Translations under genes and position numbers: made by a program
Notes under the pieces: generated by a model
What the model was told of the DNA's origin: nothing
The model's database searches: none
What the model saw: the letters and a program-made list of their open reading frames with translations, nothing else
Shown here: in pieces, positions 46,581 to 56,897 of the stretch
Numbering within the stretch: position 1 is the stretch's first letter
Layout of the letters: every line of letters starts with the position of its first letter
Assembly (NCBI GenBank): GCA_031181345.1
Contig: JAPSLC010000024.1
Span: 1 to 64,000 of the forward strand
Direction: 5' to 3'
DNA from: Cupriavidus sp.
GTDB lineage: Bacteria > Pseudomonadota > Gammaproteobacteria > Burkholderiales > Burkholderiaceae
Length of the DNA: 64,000 nt

Positions 46581-47972
46581 ATGTCAAGACTGGTAGCGGT
46601 ATCCAACCGCGTCGCCGACCCTCGCAATGCCGCCGCCGGCGGCCTCGCGGTGGCGCTCGGCGAAACGCTGAATGCCACCGGCGGGCTGTGGTTCGGCTGG
46701 AGCGGCCGGGTCGTCGAGACCGCGCAGGGTGGCACGCCCGGAGAAGGCGAACTGCATCTGCAGCATGCCGGCGACGTGACGCTGGCCACGGTCGACTTGA
46801 GCCGTGAGGACCACGACGCCTACTACCTCGGCTACAGCAACGGCGTGCTGTGGCCGGTGTTCCACTACCGCGTCGATCTCGCCGATTTCGACGCCGGCCA
46901 TCTGAATATCTACCGCCGCGTCAACCAGCTGTTCGCGCGCAAGCTGGCGCCGCTGCTGCGGCCGGACGACATGATCTGGATCCACGACTATCACCTGATT
47001 CCGCTGGCCGCGGAACTGCGGGCGATGGGATGCGGCCAGCGCATCGGTTTCTTTCTCCATATCCCGCTGCCGCCGCCGCCGATCCTGACCACCATTCCGC
47101 AGCACGAATGGCTGATGCGCGCGCTGTTCGCCTACGATCTGATCGGCTTCCAGAGCCAGGCCGATCTCGAGCACTTCGCGCGCTACGCGCAGTCCGAGGC
47201 CGGCGCCGAGCCGATGGGCGACCACCGCTACCGCGCCTTCCATCGCACCGTGCGGGCGCAGGCGTTTCCGATCGGCATCGACGTCGACGAATTCGTCTCG
47301 CTGGGCAAGGGCCACGAAGCGCAGGAAACCTACGAGATGATGATGGCCCAGTACGCCCGCCGGCGGCTGCTGCTGGGCGTGGACCGGATGGACTATTCGA
47401 AGGGGCTGCCGGAGCGGCTCAAGGCGTTCCAGGCCCTGCTGGCGCAGTATCCCGAGAACCGCTCGAGCGCCACGCTGATCCAGATCGCCGCGCCGTCGCG
47501 CGAGTCGGTCGACGCCTATGCCGATCTGCGCCGCCAGCTGGAGGGCATGTCGGGCGCCATCAACGGCGAGTACGGCGAACTGGACTGGATGCCGATCCGC
47601 TATATCCACCGCACCACCTCGCGCCGGCGCTTGCCGGGGCTGTGCCGCGCCGCGCGTGTCGCGCTGGTGACGCCGCTGCGCGACGGCATGAACCTGGTCG
47701 CCAAGGAATATATCGCCGCGCAGGACCCCGACGATCCGGGCGTGCTGGTGCTGTCGCGCTTTGCCGGCGCGGCCGAGCAGCTGAAGGAAGCGCTGATGGT
47801 CAATCCCTACGACATCCAGGGCACCGCGCAGGCGATCCAGCAGGCCCTGCACATGCCGCTGGCCGAGCGGCAGAGCCGGCATCAGAAGCTGCTCGAGAAC
47901 ATCCGCGCGCAGGACGTGCACTGGTGGAGCCGCGAATACCTGCGGAGCCTTGCGGAGAGCGATCAGGGCTGA
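46581..47972 (+). CDS. otsA: Trehalose-6-phosphate synthase
   Basis: 463 residues, GT20 family. Transfers glucose from UDP-glucose to glucose 6-phosphate. Family landmarks: [15 protein letters not shown]-loop [34 protein letters not shown] (about 267-280) and [14 protein letters not shown] near 370. AGGAGG Shine-Dalgarno upstream. Last gene of the trehalose cluster, 55 bases after the GH15 stop. A palindromic repeat element follows and may act as terminator. Confidence 0.97.
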   Translation: MSRLVAVSNRVADPRNAAAGGLAVALGETLNATGGLWFGWSGRVVETAQGGTPGEGELHLQHAGDVTLATVDLSREDHDAYYLGYSNGVLWPVFHYRVDLADFDAGHLNIYRRVNQLFARKLAPLLRPDDMIWIHDYHLIPLAAELRAMGCGQRIGFFLHIPLPPPPILTTIPQHEWLMRALFAYDLIGFQSQADLEHFARYAQSEAGAEPMGDHRYRAFHRTVRAQAFPIGIDVDEFVSLGKGHEAQETYEMMMAQYARRRLLLGVDRMDYSKGLPERLKAFQALLAQYPENRSSATLIQIAAPSRESVDAYADLRRQLEGMSGAINGEYGELDWMPIRYIHRTTSRRRLPGLCRAARVALVTPLRDGMNLVAKEYIAAQDPDDPGVLVLSRFAGAAEQLKEALMVNPYDIQGTAQAIQQALHMPLAERQSRHQKLLENIRAQDVHWWSREYLRSLAESDQG

Positions 47973-47987
47973 TCGAGGGAGACCACC

Positions 47988-48150
47988 TCCTCCCTCTCCC
48001 CAACCCTCTCCCCCTGAGGGGGAGAGGGAGCCAACAATCGGTGAGAGGGCGGGTGAGAGGGCGGGTGAGAGGGCGGGTGAGAGGCCGGGCGGCCGGCTGG
48101 CTTTTCTCCCCTCTCCCGCTTGCGGCAGAGGGGTTGGGGGAGAGGGTAGG
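47988..48150. repeat. C/T-rich palindromic intergenic element, copy 2, with 12-bp tandem array
   Basis: Hairpin with 11-bp perfect stem and loop TGA (48004-48028), the exact reverse complement of the 27087-27111 hairpin. Then four tandem copies of gtgagagggcgg (48041-48088, last copy gtgagaggccgg) and a second 12-bp stem with one mismatch (48108-48133). It lies between the converging otsA and MobA-like genes. Confidence 0.78.
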
Positions 48151-48173
48151 GCGGCGCGTTCAGCCGCCACCCC

Positions 48174-48782
48174 TCAACGCAAATCCTCTGGCGTATCGAT
48201 ATCCCGGAAGGCGCCGTCGTGATCGGTCAGGATGCGCGTCACCGACTGCCCTTGCAGCAGCGCGCGCGCGCCTTCGTCGCCGTCAAGCTGCAACAGCGCA
48301 TCGCGCCAGGCTGGGCCGAAGGCGACCGGATGCCCGCGCCGGCCGTCGCGCCACGGCGCGGCGATCGCTTCGGCGCCGGCTTCCGGCGTGATGATGCTGA
48401 GCGCCACCGCCCGCACCAGTTCGACCCGCAGCCAGGGCATGTCGGCCAGCGCCACCAGCCAGCCGCGCGCGTCTGCGCGGGCCTGAACCGCCGCGGCCAG
48501 CGCGGCGCCCATGCCGGCCTCGGGGCGCGCCGAGGCCACCACCTTGCAGCCGCCCTCGCTCAGTTCCCGTTCCAGCTCGGGCTGTCCCGGCCGCACCACG
48601 GCGATCGCGCCGGGCAGCGCGGTGGCCAGCGTGCGGGCGCTGTGCCAGGCCACGGTGCGTCCGTCCGGCAGCGTCTGCAGCAGCTTGTTGCGTGCGCCGC
48701 TGGGGTCGAAGCGGCGGCCATAGCCGGCGGCCAGCAGGATGCCGGCCGGCAGGTCGGAATCGATCAGCGGCCCGGACTGCAT
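48174..48782 (-). CDS. MobA/MocA-like molybdenum cofactor nucleotidyltransferase
   Basis: 202 residues. NTP-transferase fold with LAAGYGRRFDPSG (about 17-29) and Lys33, VALADMPWLRVELV (about 110) and GHPVAFGPAWRDALLQLDGDEGARALL, the pattern of MocA/CoxI-neighbour cytidylyltransferases that convert Mo-MPT to the cytosine dinucleotide form used by xanthine-oxidase-family enzymes. It overlaps the XdhC gene end by 19 bases and is the last gene of the cox-type operon, so it probably finishes the cofactor for the CoxL subunit. Confidence 0.88.
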   Translation of the reverse strand: MQSGPLIDSDLPAGILLAAGYGRRFDPSGARNKLLQTLPDGRTVAWHSARTLATALPGAIAVVRPGQPELERELSEGGCKVVASARPEAGMGAALAAAVQARADARGWLVALADMPWLRVELVRAVALSIITPEAGAEAIAAPWRDGRRGHPVAFGPAWRDALLQLDGDEGARALLQGQSVTRILTDHDGAFRDIDTPEDLR

Positions 48783-49792
48783 GCGCTCGCCTCGTTCGCC
48801 GCGAGTTCGCGCGCGGCCTTGGCGCCCTCGACCTGCAGGATGTCGGGCAGCGACACGTGGTTCTTCGCCGCCACCACCTCGGCCAGGATCGAGATCGCGA
48901 TCTCCGGCGGCGTGCGGCTGCCGATGTAGATGCCGACCGGGCCGTGCAGGCGCGCCAGCTGCGCGTCGTTCAAATCGAATTCCTTCAGCCGCTCGCGCCG
49001 CGCCTGGTTGTTGCGGCGCGAGCCCAGCGCGCCGACATAGAAGGCGCGCGTGCGCAGCGCCTCCATCAGCGCGAGATCGTCGAGCTTGGGGTCGTGCGTC
49101 AGCGCGATGACCGCGCAGCGCTCGTCCAGCCTCATCTCGATCACGGTGTCGTCCGGCATCGTGCGCACCATGGTGACGCCGGGGATGTCCCAGGTCTCGG
49201 TGTATTCCTCGCGCGGATCGCACACGGTGACCTGGAAGCCCAGGCCGACCGCGATCTGGCACAGGTACTTCGACAGCTGGCCGGCGCCGATCACCAGCAT
49301 CCGGTAACGCGGCCCGTGGATCGTCGCCAGCGTGCGGCCGTCGAAGCTCAGGCCGTCGGTGGCCTGCGCCGGGCCCAGCGTGGCCCTGCCGGTCGCCATG
49401 TCGAGCGTGCGGGTCACCAGCCTGCCGTTCTCGACGGCGTCCAGCAGTTCGGCCAATCCGCTGTCGGCGCTGACCGGCTCGGCCACCAGTTCGATGGTGC
49501 CGCCGCAGGGCAGGCCAAAGCGGTGCGCCTCCTCGGCGCTGATGCCGTACTTGATCGCCTCGGGCACGCGGGCGGCGATGCCCTCGCGCCGGACGCGGTC
49601 GATGATGTCATCCTCGATGCAGCCGCCCGACACCGAGCCGACCACCAGCCCGTCGTCGCGCACCGCCAGCATCGCGCCCTCGGGGCGGGGCGACGAGCCC
49701 CAGGTCCTGACCACCGTGACCAGCAGCGTGCGGTGGCCTTCGGCGGTCCAGCGCACACTGCTCTTCAGGACTTCGAGATCCACGCTGTCCAT
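48764..49792 (-). CDS. XdhC/CoxI family molybdenum cofactor chaperone
   Basis: 342 residues. N-terminal XdhC domain with SVSGGCIEDDI (Cys58) and an FGLPCGGTIELVAEP segment, then C-terminal Rossmann domain (MLVIGAGQLSKYLCQIAV, about 182). XdhC proteins bind the molybdenum cofactor and promote its sulfuration and insertion into xanthine-oxidase-family enzymes. Its start lies 28 bases inside the end of coxG, and its end overlaps the MobA-like start, indicating tight coupling of the last three genes. Confidence 0.92.
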   Translation of the reverse strand: MDSVDLEVLKSSVRWTAEGHRTLLVTVVRTWGSSPRPEGAMLAVRDDGLVVGSVSGGCIEDDIIDRVRREGIAARVPEAIKYGISAEEAHRFGLPCGGTIELVAEPVSADSGLAELLDAVENGRLVTRTLDMATGRATLGPAQATDGLSFDGRTLATIHGPRYRMLVIGAGQLSKYLCQIAVGLGFQVTVCDPREEYTETWDIPGVTMVRTMPDDTVIEMRLDERCAVIALTHDPKLDDLALMEALRTRAFYVGALGSRRNNQARRERLKEFDLNDAQLARLHGPVGIYIGSRTPPEIAISILAEVVAAKNHVSLPDILQVEGAKAARELAANEASACSPGR

Positions 49793-50340
49793 GATCGCTT
49801 CCGTTTGGTTGGTTCGCCTGCTTGTTCGCCTGTCTGTTCAGCGTCGGCGGCAGTGGCTTGGGTCGGTTCGCCCGCCAAAGGTTCACGGTCGCCAGCCTGG
49901 CCGCCGCTGACCGCCTCGGAAAAGCGCGAGAAGAAGGTGTCCGCCATCTTGCGCGCCGCGCCATCGACCAGCCGCGAGCCGATCTGCGCGATCTTGCCGC
50001 CGACCTGTGCCTGCACCGTGTACGACAGCACGGTCTCGTCGCCGTCCGGGTCCAGCCGCACCTTCGCGGTGCCCTTGCCGAAGCCGGCCGCGCCGCCCTG
50101 GCCGTCGAACGCGATGGTATAGCTGTCCGGCGCCTGGATGTCCTGCAGCGCCATCCGGCCCTTGAACTTCGCCTTCACCGGTCCGACCGCGGCCGTCATG
50201 CTGAGCAGATAGGCGTTGTCGCCATCGGGCTCGATACTCTCACATCCGGGAATGCAATGCTGGAGCAGGGCCGTGTCGTTCAGCGCCTCCCAGGCGACCT
50301 GCTGCGGCACCGGCAGCCGGTGGGTTTGGGTCATTTCCAT
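49765..50340 (-). CDS. CoxG-like SRPBCC protein
   Basis: 191 residues. CoxG/SRPBCC fold (about 1-145; MEMTQTHRLPVPQQVAWEALND, LLQHCIPGCESIE, QVGGKIAQIGSRLVDGAARKMADTFF). The tail (about 150-191) is Gln/Glu/Ala/Thr-rich and ends KRKRSWTAWISKS. In Oligotropha/Afipia, CoxG is reported to recruit CO dehydrogenase to the membrane. The coding region overlaps coxE by 10 bases and XdhC by 28. A diverged 12-bp repeat (about 49810-49840) encodes part of the tail. Confidence 0.9.
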   Translation of the reverse strand: MEMTQTHRLPVPQQVAWEALNDTALLQHCIPGCESIEPDGDNAYLLSMTAAVGPVKAKFKGRMALQDIQAPDSYTIAFDGQGGAAGFGKGTAKVRLDPDGDETVLSYTVQAQVGGKIAQIGSRLVDGAARKMADTFFSRFSEAVSGGQAGDREPLAGEPTQATAADAEQTGEQAGEPTKRKRSWTAWISKS

Positions 50341-51611
50341 GGTGCGGAGTTCTCCTTGTTGGTGGCTTGACGGGCCGGGGGCGCTGCGAGCAGCGATTCG
50401 AGCGCCAACAGGCTGGCCAGATTGTGGGCGGGACGCAGCGCGTCGACATGCGGCAGGATCGCCTGCACGCCGCGCGCCTGCGGCGCGAAGCCCGCGTAGC
50501 GCAGCAGCGGGTTCAGCCAGACGATGCGATGGGCGAAACGCCGCAGGCGCGTCATCTCCTCGCCGAGCAGGTCGATCCGTTCGTGATCGAGCCCGTCGGT
50601 GACCAGCAGCACGGTGGCGCGGCCGCCCAGCGTGCGGCGCGCCCACTGGCGATTGAAGGTCGCCAGCGCCGCGCCGATGCGCGTGCCGCCGGCCCAGTCG
50701 CGCACCTGCTGCGCGATCGCCTCGACCGCGTCGTCGGGATCGCGCTCGCGCAGCGCGCGGCTGATGTTGGTCAGGCGCGTGCCGAACAGGAATACCGACA
50801 GCCGCTCGCGCGATTGCATCAGGGCATGACAGAAGTACAGCACCGCGCGCGAATACTGGCTCATCGATCCCGAGATATCGAGCAGCAGCACCAGCGGCGG
50901 GCGGCGCTCGGCGTGGCGGCGGTATTTCCAGCGCAGCCATTCGCCGTGCTGGCGCACCGCCAGCCGCGCGCTGGCACGCAGGTCGGCATGGGTGCCGTGG
51001 GTGGCGGCGCGCAGCCGGCGCGTGCGCTCGGTCGCCAGATGCGTGCGGCGCGAGCGGATCAGGTGGCGCAGTGCGCGCCATTCGTCGGCCGACAGCGTGT
51101 CGAAGTCGCGCTGCGCCAGCCGCTCCTGCGCGGAGAACGTCAGCACCGCGCCGATGCGTTCCTCGGCCGGCTCCCTGGCCGCCGATTTCGCTGCGGGCGG
51201 CTCGCGCGCGGCCAGCGCGTCGGCGAGCCGGTTGCTGCGGCGGGGCGGCGGCGCGCCGGCGTCGACGCGCGGCAGCAGCAGCGCGCGCAGCTTGCCCTCC
51301 CAGTCGGGGTCGCGCCAGAACAGGTCGAAGGCGGCATCGAACAGCGGCCGTTGATCGGGGCCGGACAGCATCAGCGCCGCCAGCGTGGCGCGCACCTCGT
51401 CGCGCCGGCCCAGATCGACATGCCGCAGCGCCTGCAGCGCGTCGACCGCCTGCGCCGGCGACAGCGGCATGCCGGCCCCGCGCAGCAGCCGCACGAAATG
51501 GGTGATATTGCGCGCCAGCACCGGCAAGGCCATCGGGCCGTCCGGTCCCATTGCGGACCGGGGCGACAGCGGCATCGGCGGCTTCGCTTCGGCTGGCGGG
51601 CGCGGCGTCAC
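50331..51611 (-). CDS. CoxE-like VWA-domain maturation protein
   Basis: 426 residues, GTG start placed directly after the CoxD stop. C-terminal von Willebrand A domain with MIDAS motif LLLDISGSMSQYS (about 240-250), the conserved Thr region GGTRIGAALATFN and VLLVTDGLDHERID. Works with the MoxR-type AAA protein CoxD in assembling the Mo-Cu/Mo-S active site of cox-type enzymes. The N-terminal half (about 30-190) is the helical region typical of CoxE. ATG 51575 is an alternative start that would drop 12 residues. Confidence 0.92.
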   Translation of the reverse strand: MTPRPPAEAKPPMPLSPRSAMGPDGPMALPVLARNITHFVRLLRGAGMPLSPAQAVDALQALRHVDLGRRDEVRATLAALMLSGPDQRPLFDAAFDLFWRDPDWEGKLRALLLPRVDAGAPPPRRSNRLADALAAREPPAAKSAAREPAEERIGAVLTFSAQERLAQRDFDTLSADEWRALRHLIRSRRTHLATERTRRLRAATHGTHADLRASARLAVRQHGEWLRWKYRRHAERRPPLVLLLDISGSMSQYSRAVLYFCHALMQSRERLSVFLFGTRLTNISRALRERDPDDAVEAIAQQVRDWAGGTRIGAALATFNRQWARRTLGGRATVLLVTDGLDHERIDLLGEEMTRLRRFAHRIVWLNPLLRYAGFAPQARGVQAILPHVDALRPAHNLASLLALESLLAAPPARQATNKENSAPWK

Positions 51612-52520
51612 TCAGCGCTCCCCGGCCGGCTCCGTCGGCGTGCCGGCCAGCAGTTCGGCCACGGTCGGCCCGTCGACGCGCGCGAGGTCGTCCTGGTACT
51701 TGAGCAGGACCCCGAGCGTGTCGCGCACCGAATCGGGATCGAGCTCGGTCACGCCGAGCGCCGCCAGGGCGCGGCACCAGTCGATCGCCTCGGCGATGCC
51801 GGGCGCCTTGAACAGATCGATGCCGCGCAGCCGGTGCACGAAGTCGATCGCCTGCGTCTGCAACGCGGCCGCGGCCTCGGGGGCGCGGGCGGCGACGATG
51901 TCGAGCTCGCGCTGGCGCTCGGGATAGCCGATCCAGCGATAGAGGCAGCGGCGCTTGAGCGCATCGTGCACCTCGCGCGTGCGGTTCGACGTGATCACGA
52001 TCAGCGGCGGGCGCTGCGCGGCGATACGGCCGATCTCGGGGATCGACACCTGGTATTCGGACAGCACCTCGAGCAGGAAGGCCTCGAACGGTTCGTCGGC
52101 GCGGTCGATCTCGTCGATCAGCAGCACGCGCGGCACCGCGGGCGCGGCCGGGTCGGGCAGCAGCGCCTCCAGCAACGGGCGCTTGAGCAGGAATTCGTCG
52201 CGGTACAGCGACTGCGCCTCGGGCCGCTCGCCGCGCGCCTCGGCCAGCCGCAGCGCCATGATCTGGCGCGGATAGTCCCATTCGTACAGCGCGCTGGCCG
52301 CGTCGAGCCCTTCATAGCACTGCAGCCGCAACAGCTTGGTGCCGAGGCCCGCGGCGATCGCCTGCGCCAGCGCGGTCTTGCCGACGCCGGGCTCGCCTTC
52401 GAGAAACAGCGGGCGCTGCATCTTCAGCGCAAGGAACAGCACGGTTGCGGTCTCGCGGTCGGCGAAGTATTGCTCGCGCTGGAGCAGCGTCAGGGTCTGG
52501 TCGATCGAATCGGGCAGCAT
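51612..52520 (-). CDS. CoxD-like MoxR-family AAA+ ATPase
   Basis: 302 residues. AAA+ chaperone: Walker A GEPGVGKTAL (42-51), Walker B VLLIDEIDRAD (about 130), sensor VITSNRTREVHDALKRRC. In form I carboxydotrophs CoxD is needed to build the active site of CO dehydrogenase. Here it is paired with CoxE downstream with no gap, and lies 122 bases after the coxM stop; that gap holds nothing recognisable. Confidence 0.94.
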   Translation of the reverse strand: MLPDSIDQTLTLLQREQYFADRETATVLFLALKMQRPLFLEGEPGVGKTALAQAIAAGLGTKLLRLQCYEGLDAASALYEWDYPRQIMALRLAEARGERPEAQSLYRDEFLLKRPLLEALLPDPAAPAVPRVLLIDEIDRADEPFEAFLLEVLSEYQVSIPEIGRIAAQRPPLIVITSNRTREVHDALKRRCLYRWIGYPERQRELDIVAARAPEAAAALQTQAIDFVHRLRGIDLFKAPGIAEAIDWCRALAALGVTELDPDSVRDTLGVLLKYQDDLARVDGPTVAELLAGTPTEPAGER

Positions 52521-52642
52521 GAAGGCGAGGTCGGGCGATGGCGGGCGCGGCGGGGCGGTGATGAAGGAGGCCGGGACCGCAGAGAAAAACCTGCAGCTGG
52601 AAGGCAGACGGGCGGACCGGCGAACCGGCCCGCCGCCCGGCG

Positions 52643-53506
52643 TCAGGACGTCGGCGAGGACGCCTGTCCCAGCGCCTGCTCGACCGCGCGCGCGGCCAGC
52701 ACCGGAATCAGATGCGCCCGGTACTCGGCGGAGCCGTGCAGGTCGTCGTTCAGGCCCTCGGTCGGGATCGTCACCGCGCGCGCGGCCGCGGCGCTGAAGT
52801 CGGCCGACAGCGCCCGCTCCAGCGGCTCGCAGCGGAACACCGCGTCCGCGGCGCCGGTCACGGCAACGCGCACGTCGCCGCCGCTGCCATTACCGCTGCC
52901 ATTACCGCTGCCATTATCGCCACCGAAGCCGCGCACCACCATCACGCCGACCAGCGCAAAGCGCGAGGCCGGATTGCGGAACTTGACGTAGGCCGCCTCG
53001 CGAGGGCAGGGGAAGCGCACCGCGGTGATCAGCTCGTCGGGCGCGAGCGCGGTCTCGTACATGCCGACGAAGAAGTCGTCGGCGGCGATGCTGCGCCGGT
53101 CGGTCACCACGGTGGCGTTCAGTCCGAGCACCGCGGCCGGATAGCAGGCGGCCGGATCGTTGTTGGCGATCGAGCCGCCGAGCGTGCCGAGCGCCCGCAC
53201 CTGGCGGTCGCCGATGCCGCCGGCCAGCGACGCCAGCGCCGGCAGCCGGCGTTTGACCTCGGGGTGCGCCTCGACATCGGCGTGCCGCGCGCCGGCGCCG
53301 ATCACCAGCGTGTCGCCCTCGACGCGGATATCGCGGATGCCGGGAATGCGGTTGATATCGACCAGCGTCGACGGCGCGGCAAGCCGCAGCTTCATCGCCG
53401 CGATCAGGCTCTGTCCGCCGGCAACGATCTTCGCGTCGGGGTCGCTGCGCAGCAGTGCGGCCGCCGCCTGGGCATCGGTCGCGCGTTGGAATTCGAATGC
53501 GTACAT
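52643..53506 (-). CDS. CoxM-like FAD-binding subunit of molybdenum hydroxylase
   Basis: 287 residues. Medium subunit with FAD-binding motifs IVAGGQSLIAAMKLRLA (about 27-43) and TLGGSIANNDPAACYPAA (about 108-125), and the C-terminal CO dehydrogenase flavoprotein domain. Passes electrons from the Fe-S clusters to the acceptor. A tandem 12-bp repeat (52881-52916) encodes a Gly/Ser/Asn loop (NGSGNGSGNGSG) in the C-terminal domain. Starts 17 bases after the coxL stop. Confidence 0.94.
   Translation of the reverse strand: MYAFEFQRATDAQAAAALLRSDPDAKIVAGGQSLIAAMKLRLAAPSTLVDINRIPGIRDIRVEGDTLVIGAGARHADVEAHPEVKRRLPALASLAGGIGDRQVRALGTLGGSIANNDPAACYPAAVLGLNATVVTDRRSIAADDFFVGMYETALAPDELITAVRFPCPREAAYVKFRNPASRFALVGVMVVRGFGGDNGSGNGSGNGSGGDVRVAVTGAADAVFRCEPLERALSADFSAAAARAVTIPTEGLNDDLHGSAEYRAHLIPVLAARAVEQALGQASSPTS
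52881..52916. repeat. 12-bp tandem repeat, three perfect copies, inside coxM
   Basis: Three identical units of ccgctgccatta. On the coding strand they give a repeated Asn-Gly-Ser-Gly unit in a surface loop of the CoxM-like subunit; copy number change keeps the frame. Confidence 0.95.
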
Positions 53507-53523
53507 GGAAGTCTCCTCGCGCG

Positions 53524-55947
53524 TCAGATGGTCCGGGCCTGGTTGGGCTGCGTGCCTGCCTGCGTTCCCGCGGTCTGCCTGGCCGCGTGGATCGCCTGCC
53601 AGACCCGGTGCGGGGTGGCCGGCATCTGCAGGTCGCGCACGCCGAGCGGCGACAGCGCATCGATCAGCGCGTTGATGAAGGCCGGCGGCGAGCCGATCGC
53701 GCCGGCCTCGCCGCAGCCCTTGACGCCCAGCGGGTTGTGCGTGCATGGCGTGCCCTGCGCGGTCTCGACGGTGAAGTCGGGCAGATCGGCCGCGCGCGGC
53801 ATCGCGTAGTCCATGTACGAGCCGGTCAGCAGCTGGCCGCTGTCGCCGTCGTAGACGCACTGCTCGAGCATCGCCTGTCCCAGCCCCTGGCCGATGCCGC
53901 CGTGGACCTGCCCCTCGACGATCATCGGATTGATGATGTTGCCGAAGTCGTCGACCGCGGTGAACTTGACCACTTGCGTCTCGCCGGTGTCCGGGTCGAC
54001 CTCGACCTCGCACACATAGGCGCCCGACGGATAGGTGAAGTTGGTCGGGTCGTAGAAGGCGTTCTCGTTCAGTCCCGGCTCCAGCCGGTCTAGCGGGTAG
54101 TTGTGCGGCACGTAGGCCGACAGCGCGACCTCGCCGAACGTCTTGCTGCGGTCGGTGCCGGCCACGCGGAACACGCCGTTGTTGAACTCGATGTCGTCGG
54201 CTGACGCTTCGAGCAGATGCGCGGCGATCTGCTTCGCCTTGGCCTCGATCTTGTCGAGCGCCTTGACGATGGCCGAGCCGCCCACCGCCAGCGAACGCGA
54301 GCCATAGGTCCCCATGCCGAAGGGCACGCGGCCGGTGTCGCCGTGCACCACCTCGACCGCGTCGAGCGCGATGCCGAGCCGGTCGGCCACCACCTGCGCG
54401 AAGGTGGTCTCGTGCCCCTGCCCGTGGCTGTGCGAGCCGGTGAAGACCGTCACGGTGCCGGTCGGATGCACGCGGATCTCGCCGACCTCGAACAGGCCGG
54501 CGCGCGCGCCGAGCGCGCCGGCGATATTGGACGGCGCCAGCCCGCACGCCTCGATGTAGCAGGAATAGCCGAGCCCGCGCAGCTTGCCGCGGCGCTGGGC
54601 CTCGTCGCGGCGCGCCGGAAAGCCCGCCACGTCGGCCAGTTCCTGCGCGCGCTGCAGGCAGGGCTCGTAGTCGCCGGTGTCGTAGGTCAGGCCGACCGGC
54701 GTGGCATAGGGGAAGCTGCGGATGAAATTGCGGCGGCGCAGTTCGGCCGGATCGATGCCGAGCTCGCGCGCCGCGGTCTCGACCAGCCGCTCCACCACAT
54801 AGGTGGCCTCGGGCCGGCCCGCGCCGCGATAGGCGTCGACCGGCGCGGTATTGGTGAACACCGCGGTGACCTCGGCGTAGATCGCCGGGGTCGCGTACTG
54901 GCCGGCCAGCAGCGTCGCGTACAGGATGGTCGGCACGCTCGAGGCGAAGGTCGACAGATAGGCGCCCATGTTGGCGGTCGTGTGGACCCGCATCGCCAGG
55001 AACTTGCCGTCGGCATCGAGCGCCAGCTCGGCGCGCGTGACATGGTCGCGGCCGTGGGCGTCGGTCAGGAAGGACTCGGAACGCTCGGCGGTCCACTTGA
55101 TCGGCCGCTTGACCTTCTTCGAGGCCCAGGTCAGCGCGACGTCCTCCGGATACAGGAAGATCTTCGAGCCGAAGCCGCCGCCGACATCGGGCGCGATCAC
55201 GCGCAGCCGCGATTCCGGCAGGCCCAGCACGAAGGCGCCCATCAGCAGCCGCTCGACGTGCGGGTTCTGGCTGGCGACGTACAGCGTGTAGCTGTCGTCC
55301 TGGCGGTTGTAGCTCGCGTTGACGGCGCGCGGCTCGATCGCGTTGGGCACCAGCCGGTTGTTGACGATTTCCAGCGCGGTCACGTGCGCCGCCTTGGCAA
55401 ACGCCGCATCGGTGGCGGCGCGGTCGCCGTGGCCCCAGACGTAGCACGTATTGGCCGGCACGTCGTCGTGTACCAGCGCGGGGGCCGACGTCGCGTCGGC
55501 GGTGCGCACCACGGCCGGCAGCTCTTCGTAATCGACCTCGATCTTCTCGGCGGCGTCGCGCGCCTGCTGCAGGGTCTCGGCCACGACCAGCGCGACCTGG
55601 TCGCCGACATGGCGGACCTTGCCCTGGGCCAGCACCGGGTGCGGGGGCTCCTTCATCGGCGAGCCGTCGATGCTGTGGATCAGCCAGCCGCAGGGCAGGC
55701 CGCCGACCTTGTCGGCCGCCATGTCCTCGCCGGTGAACACGCCGATCACGCCCGGCGAGGCCATCGCCTCGCCCGTGTCGATCGATCGGATGCGTGCATG
55801 CGCGTAGGGCGAGCGGACGAAATAGCCGTAGCTTTGCTGCGGCTGCACGATGTCGTCGGTGTACTGACCGATGCCGGTCAGGTAGCGGTAGTCTTCCTTG
55901 CGCTTGACGGAGGCGCCGACCAGCCGTGGGGTCTCGGGTGCGTTCAT
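53524..55947 (-). CDS. CoxL-like large subunit, form II molybdenum hydroxylase
   Basis: 807 residues, xanthine-oxidase-family molybdopterin subunit. Substrate loop is AYRGAGR (about 371-377): this is the form II signature, not the AYRCSFR of true aerobic CO dehydrogenase, so the substrate is probably not [17 protein letters not shown] and [16 protein letters not shown] (active-site Glu near 742) are Mo-site motifs. Order S-L-M is typical of form II clusters. The C-terminus carries a diverged 12-bp repeat (AGTQAGTQ). Substrate may be a purine, aldehyde or aromatic N-heterocycle; the sequence does not decide. Confidence 0.94.
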   Translation of the reverse strand: MNAPETPRLVGASVKRKEDYRYLTGIGQYTDDIVQPQQSYGYFVRSPYAHARIRSIDTGEAMASPGVIGVFTGEDMAADKVGGLPCGWLIHSIDGSPMKEPPHPVLAQGKVRHVGDQVALVVAETLQQARDAAEKIEVDYEELPAVVRTADATSAPALVHDDVPANTCYVWGHGDRAATDAAFAKAAHVTALEIVNNRLVPNAIEPRAVNASYNRQDDSYTLYVASQNPHVERLLMGAFVLGLPESRLRVIAPDVGGGFGSKIFLYPEDVALTWASKKVKRPIKWTAERSESFLTDAHGRDHVTRAELALDADGKFLAMRVHTTANMGAYLSTFASSVPTILYATLLAGQYATPAIYAEVTAVFTNTAPVDAYRGAGRPEATYVVERLVETAARELGIDPAELRRRNFIRSFPYATPVGLTYDTGDYEPCLQRAQELADVAGFPARRDEAQRRGKLRGLGYSCYIEACGLAPSNIAGALGARAGLFEVGEIRVHPTGTVTVFTGSHSHGQGHETTFAQVVADRLGIALDAVEVVHGDTGRVPFGMGTYGSRSLAVGGSAIVKALDKIEAKAKQIAAHLLEASADDIEFNNGVFRVAGTDRSKTFGEVALSAYVPHNYPLDRLEPGLNENAFYDPTNFTYPSGAYVCEVEVDPDTGETQVVKFTAVDDFGNIINPMIVEGQVHGGIGQGLGQAMLEQCVYDGDSGQLLTGSYMDYAMPRAADLPDFTVETAQGTPCTHNPLGVKGCGEAGAIGSPPAFINALIDALSPLGVRDLQMPATPHRVWQAIHAARQTAGTQAGTQPNQARTI

Positions 55948-55961
55948 GGCGGTCTCCTCCC

Positions 55962-56474
<513 letters not shown>

Positions 56475-56897
56475 GCTGGTCTCCATGTGGGTGGACGCAC
56501 ATGGCCGGCTCCGGACATCCCGCGTGTATCCCGAAAATGCGCGATGACTGCCCGGAACAGGCTACGGCGCGGTGCTGCCGCTTGTTGGAACGCGGCTATT
56601 TCGTGATGGTGGTGCAGCGAGTGGTACAGCAAACGATGCAGCAAACGATGCAGCGGTCAATCCAGGCGACGGGGCGATCCGTCGCGGCCCGCCGGCCAGT
56701 GAACCATAGGCTGGCAAAGGCTCTAACAGTAAATCACAAATCCCTGGGGTGTGCCATGCGGGTTGCCCCCGCGGGGCCTTGCTAGAATGGCCGGCCGCGA
56801 GCGGGACCGCACGCAGCCGCGGACATGGGCGCCGTCGCGTTCGTTTCGCTGCGGCCGCCCTCTCCGCCTCGAACCCCACCTACGAACGACCGCATTG
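56475..56897. other. Divergent intergenic region, cox operon / YqaA-like gene
   Basis: 423 bases without a supported gene. Contains the 12-bp unit cagcaaacgatg repeated 2.3 times (56627-56654) and an AT-richer patch near 56721-56745 that may hold promoter elements for either side. I found no sigma-54 -24/-12 pair (GG-N10-GC with proper context) upstream of coxS, and no regulator gene adjoins. Control of the cox-type operon cannot be read from here. Confidence 0.45.

Noticed and set aside
48041..48088. Four-copy array considered as CRISPR
   Set aside because: Contiguous 12-bp copies without unique spacers and no cas genes in the window.
53524..55947. Annotation as aerobic carbon-monoxide dehydrogenase
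   Set aside because: The active-site loop is AYRGAGR (form II), lacking the cysteine of the Mo-Cu site motif AYRCSFR.
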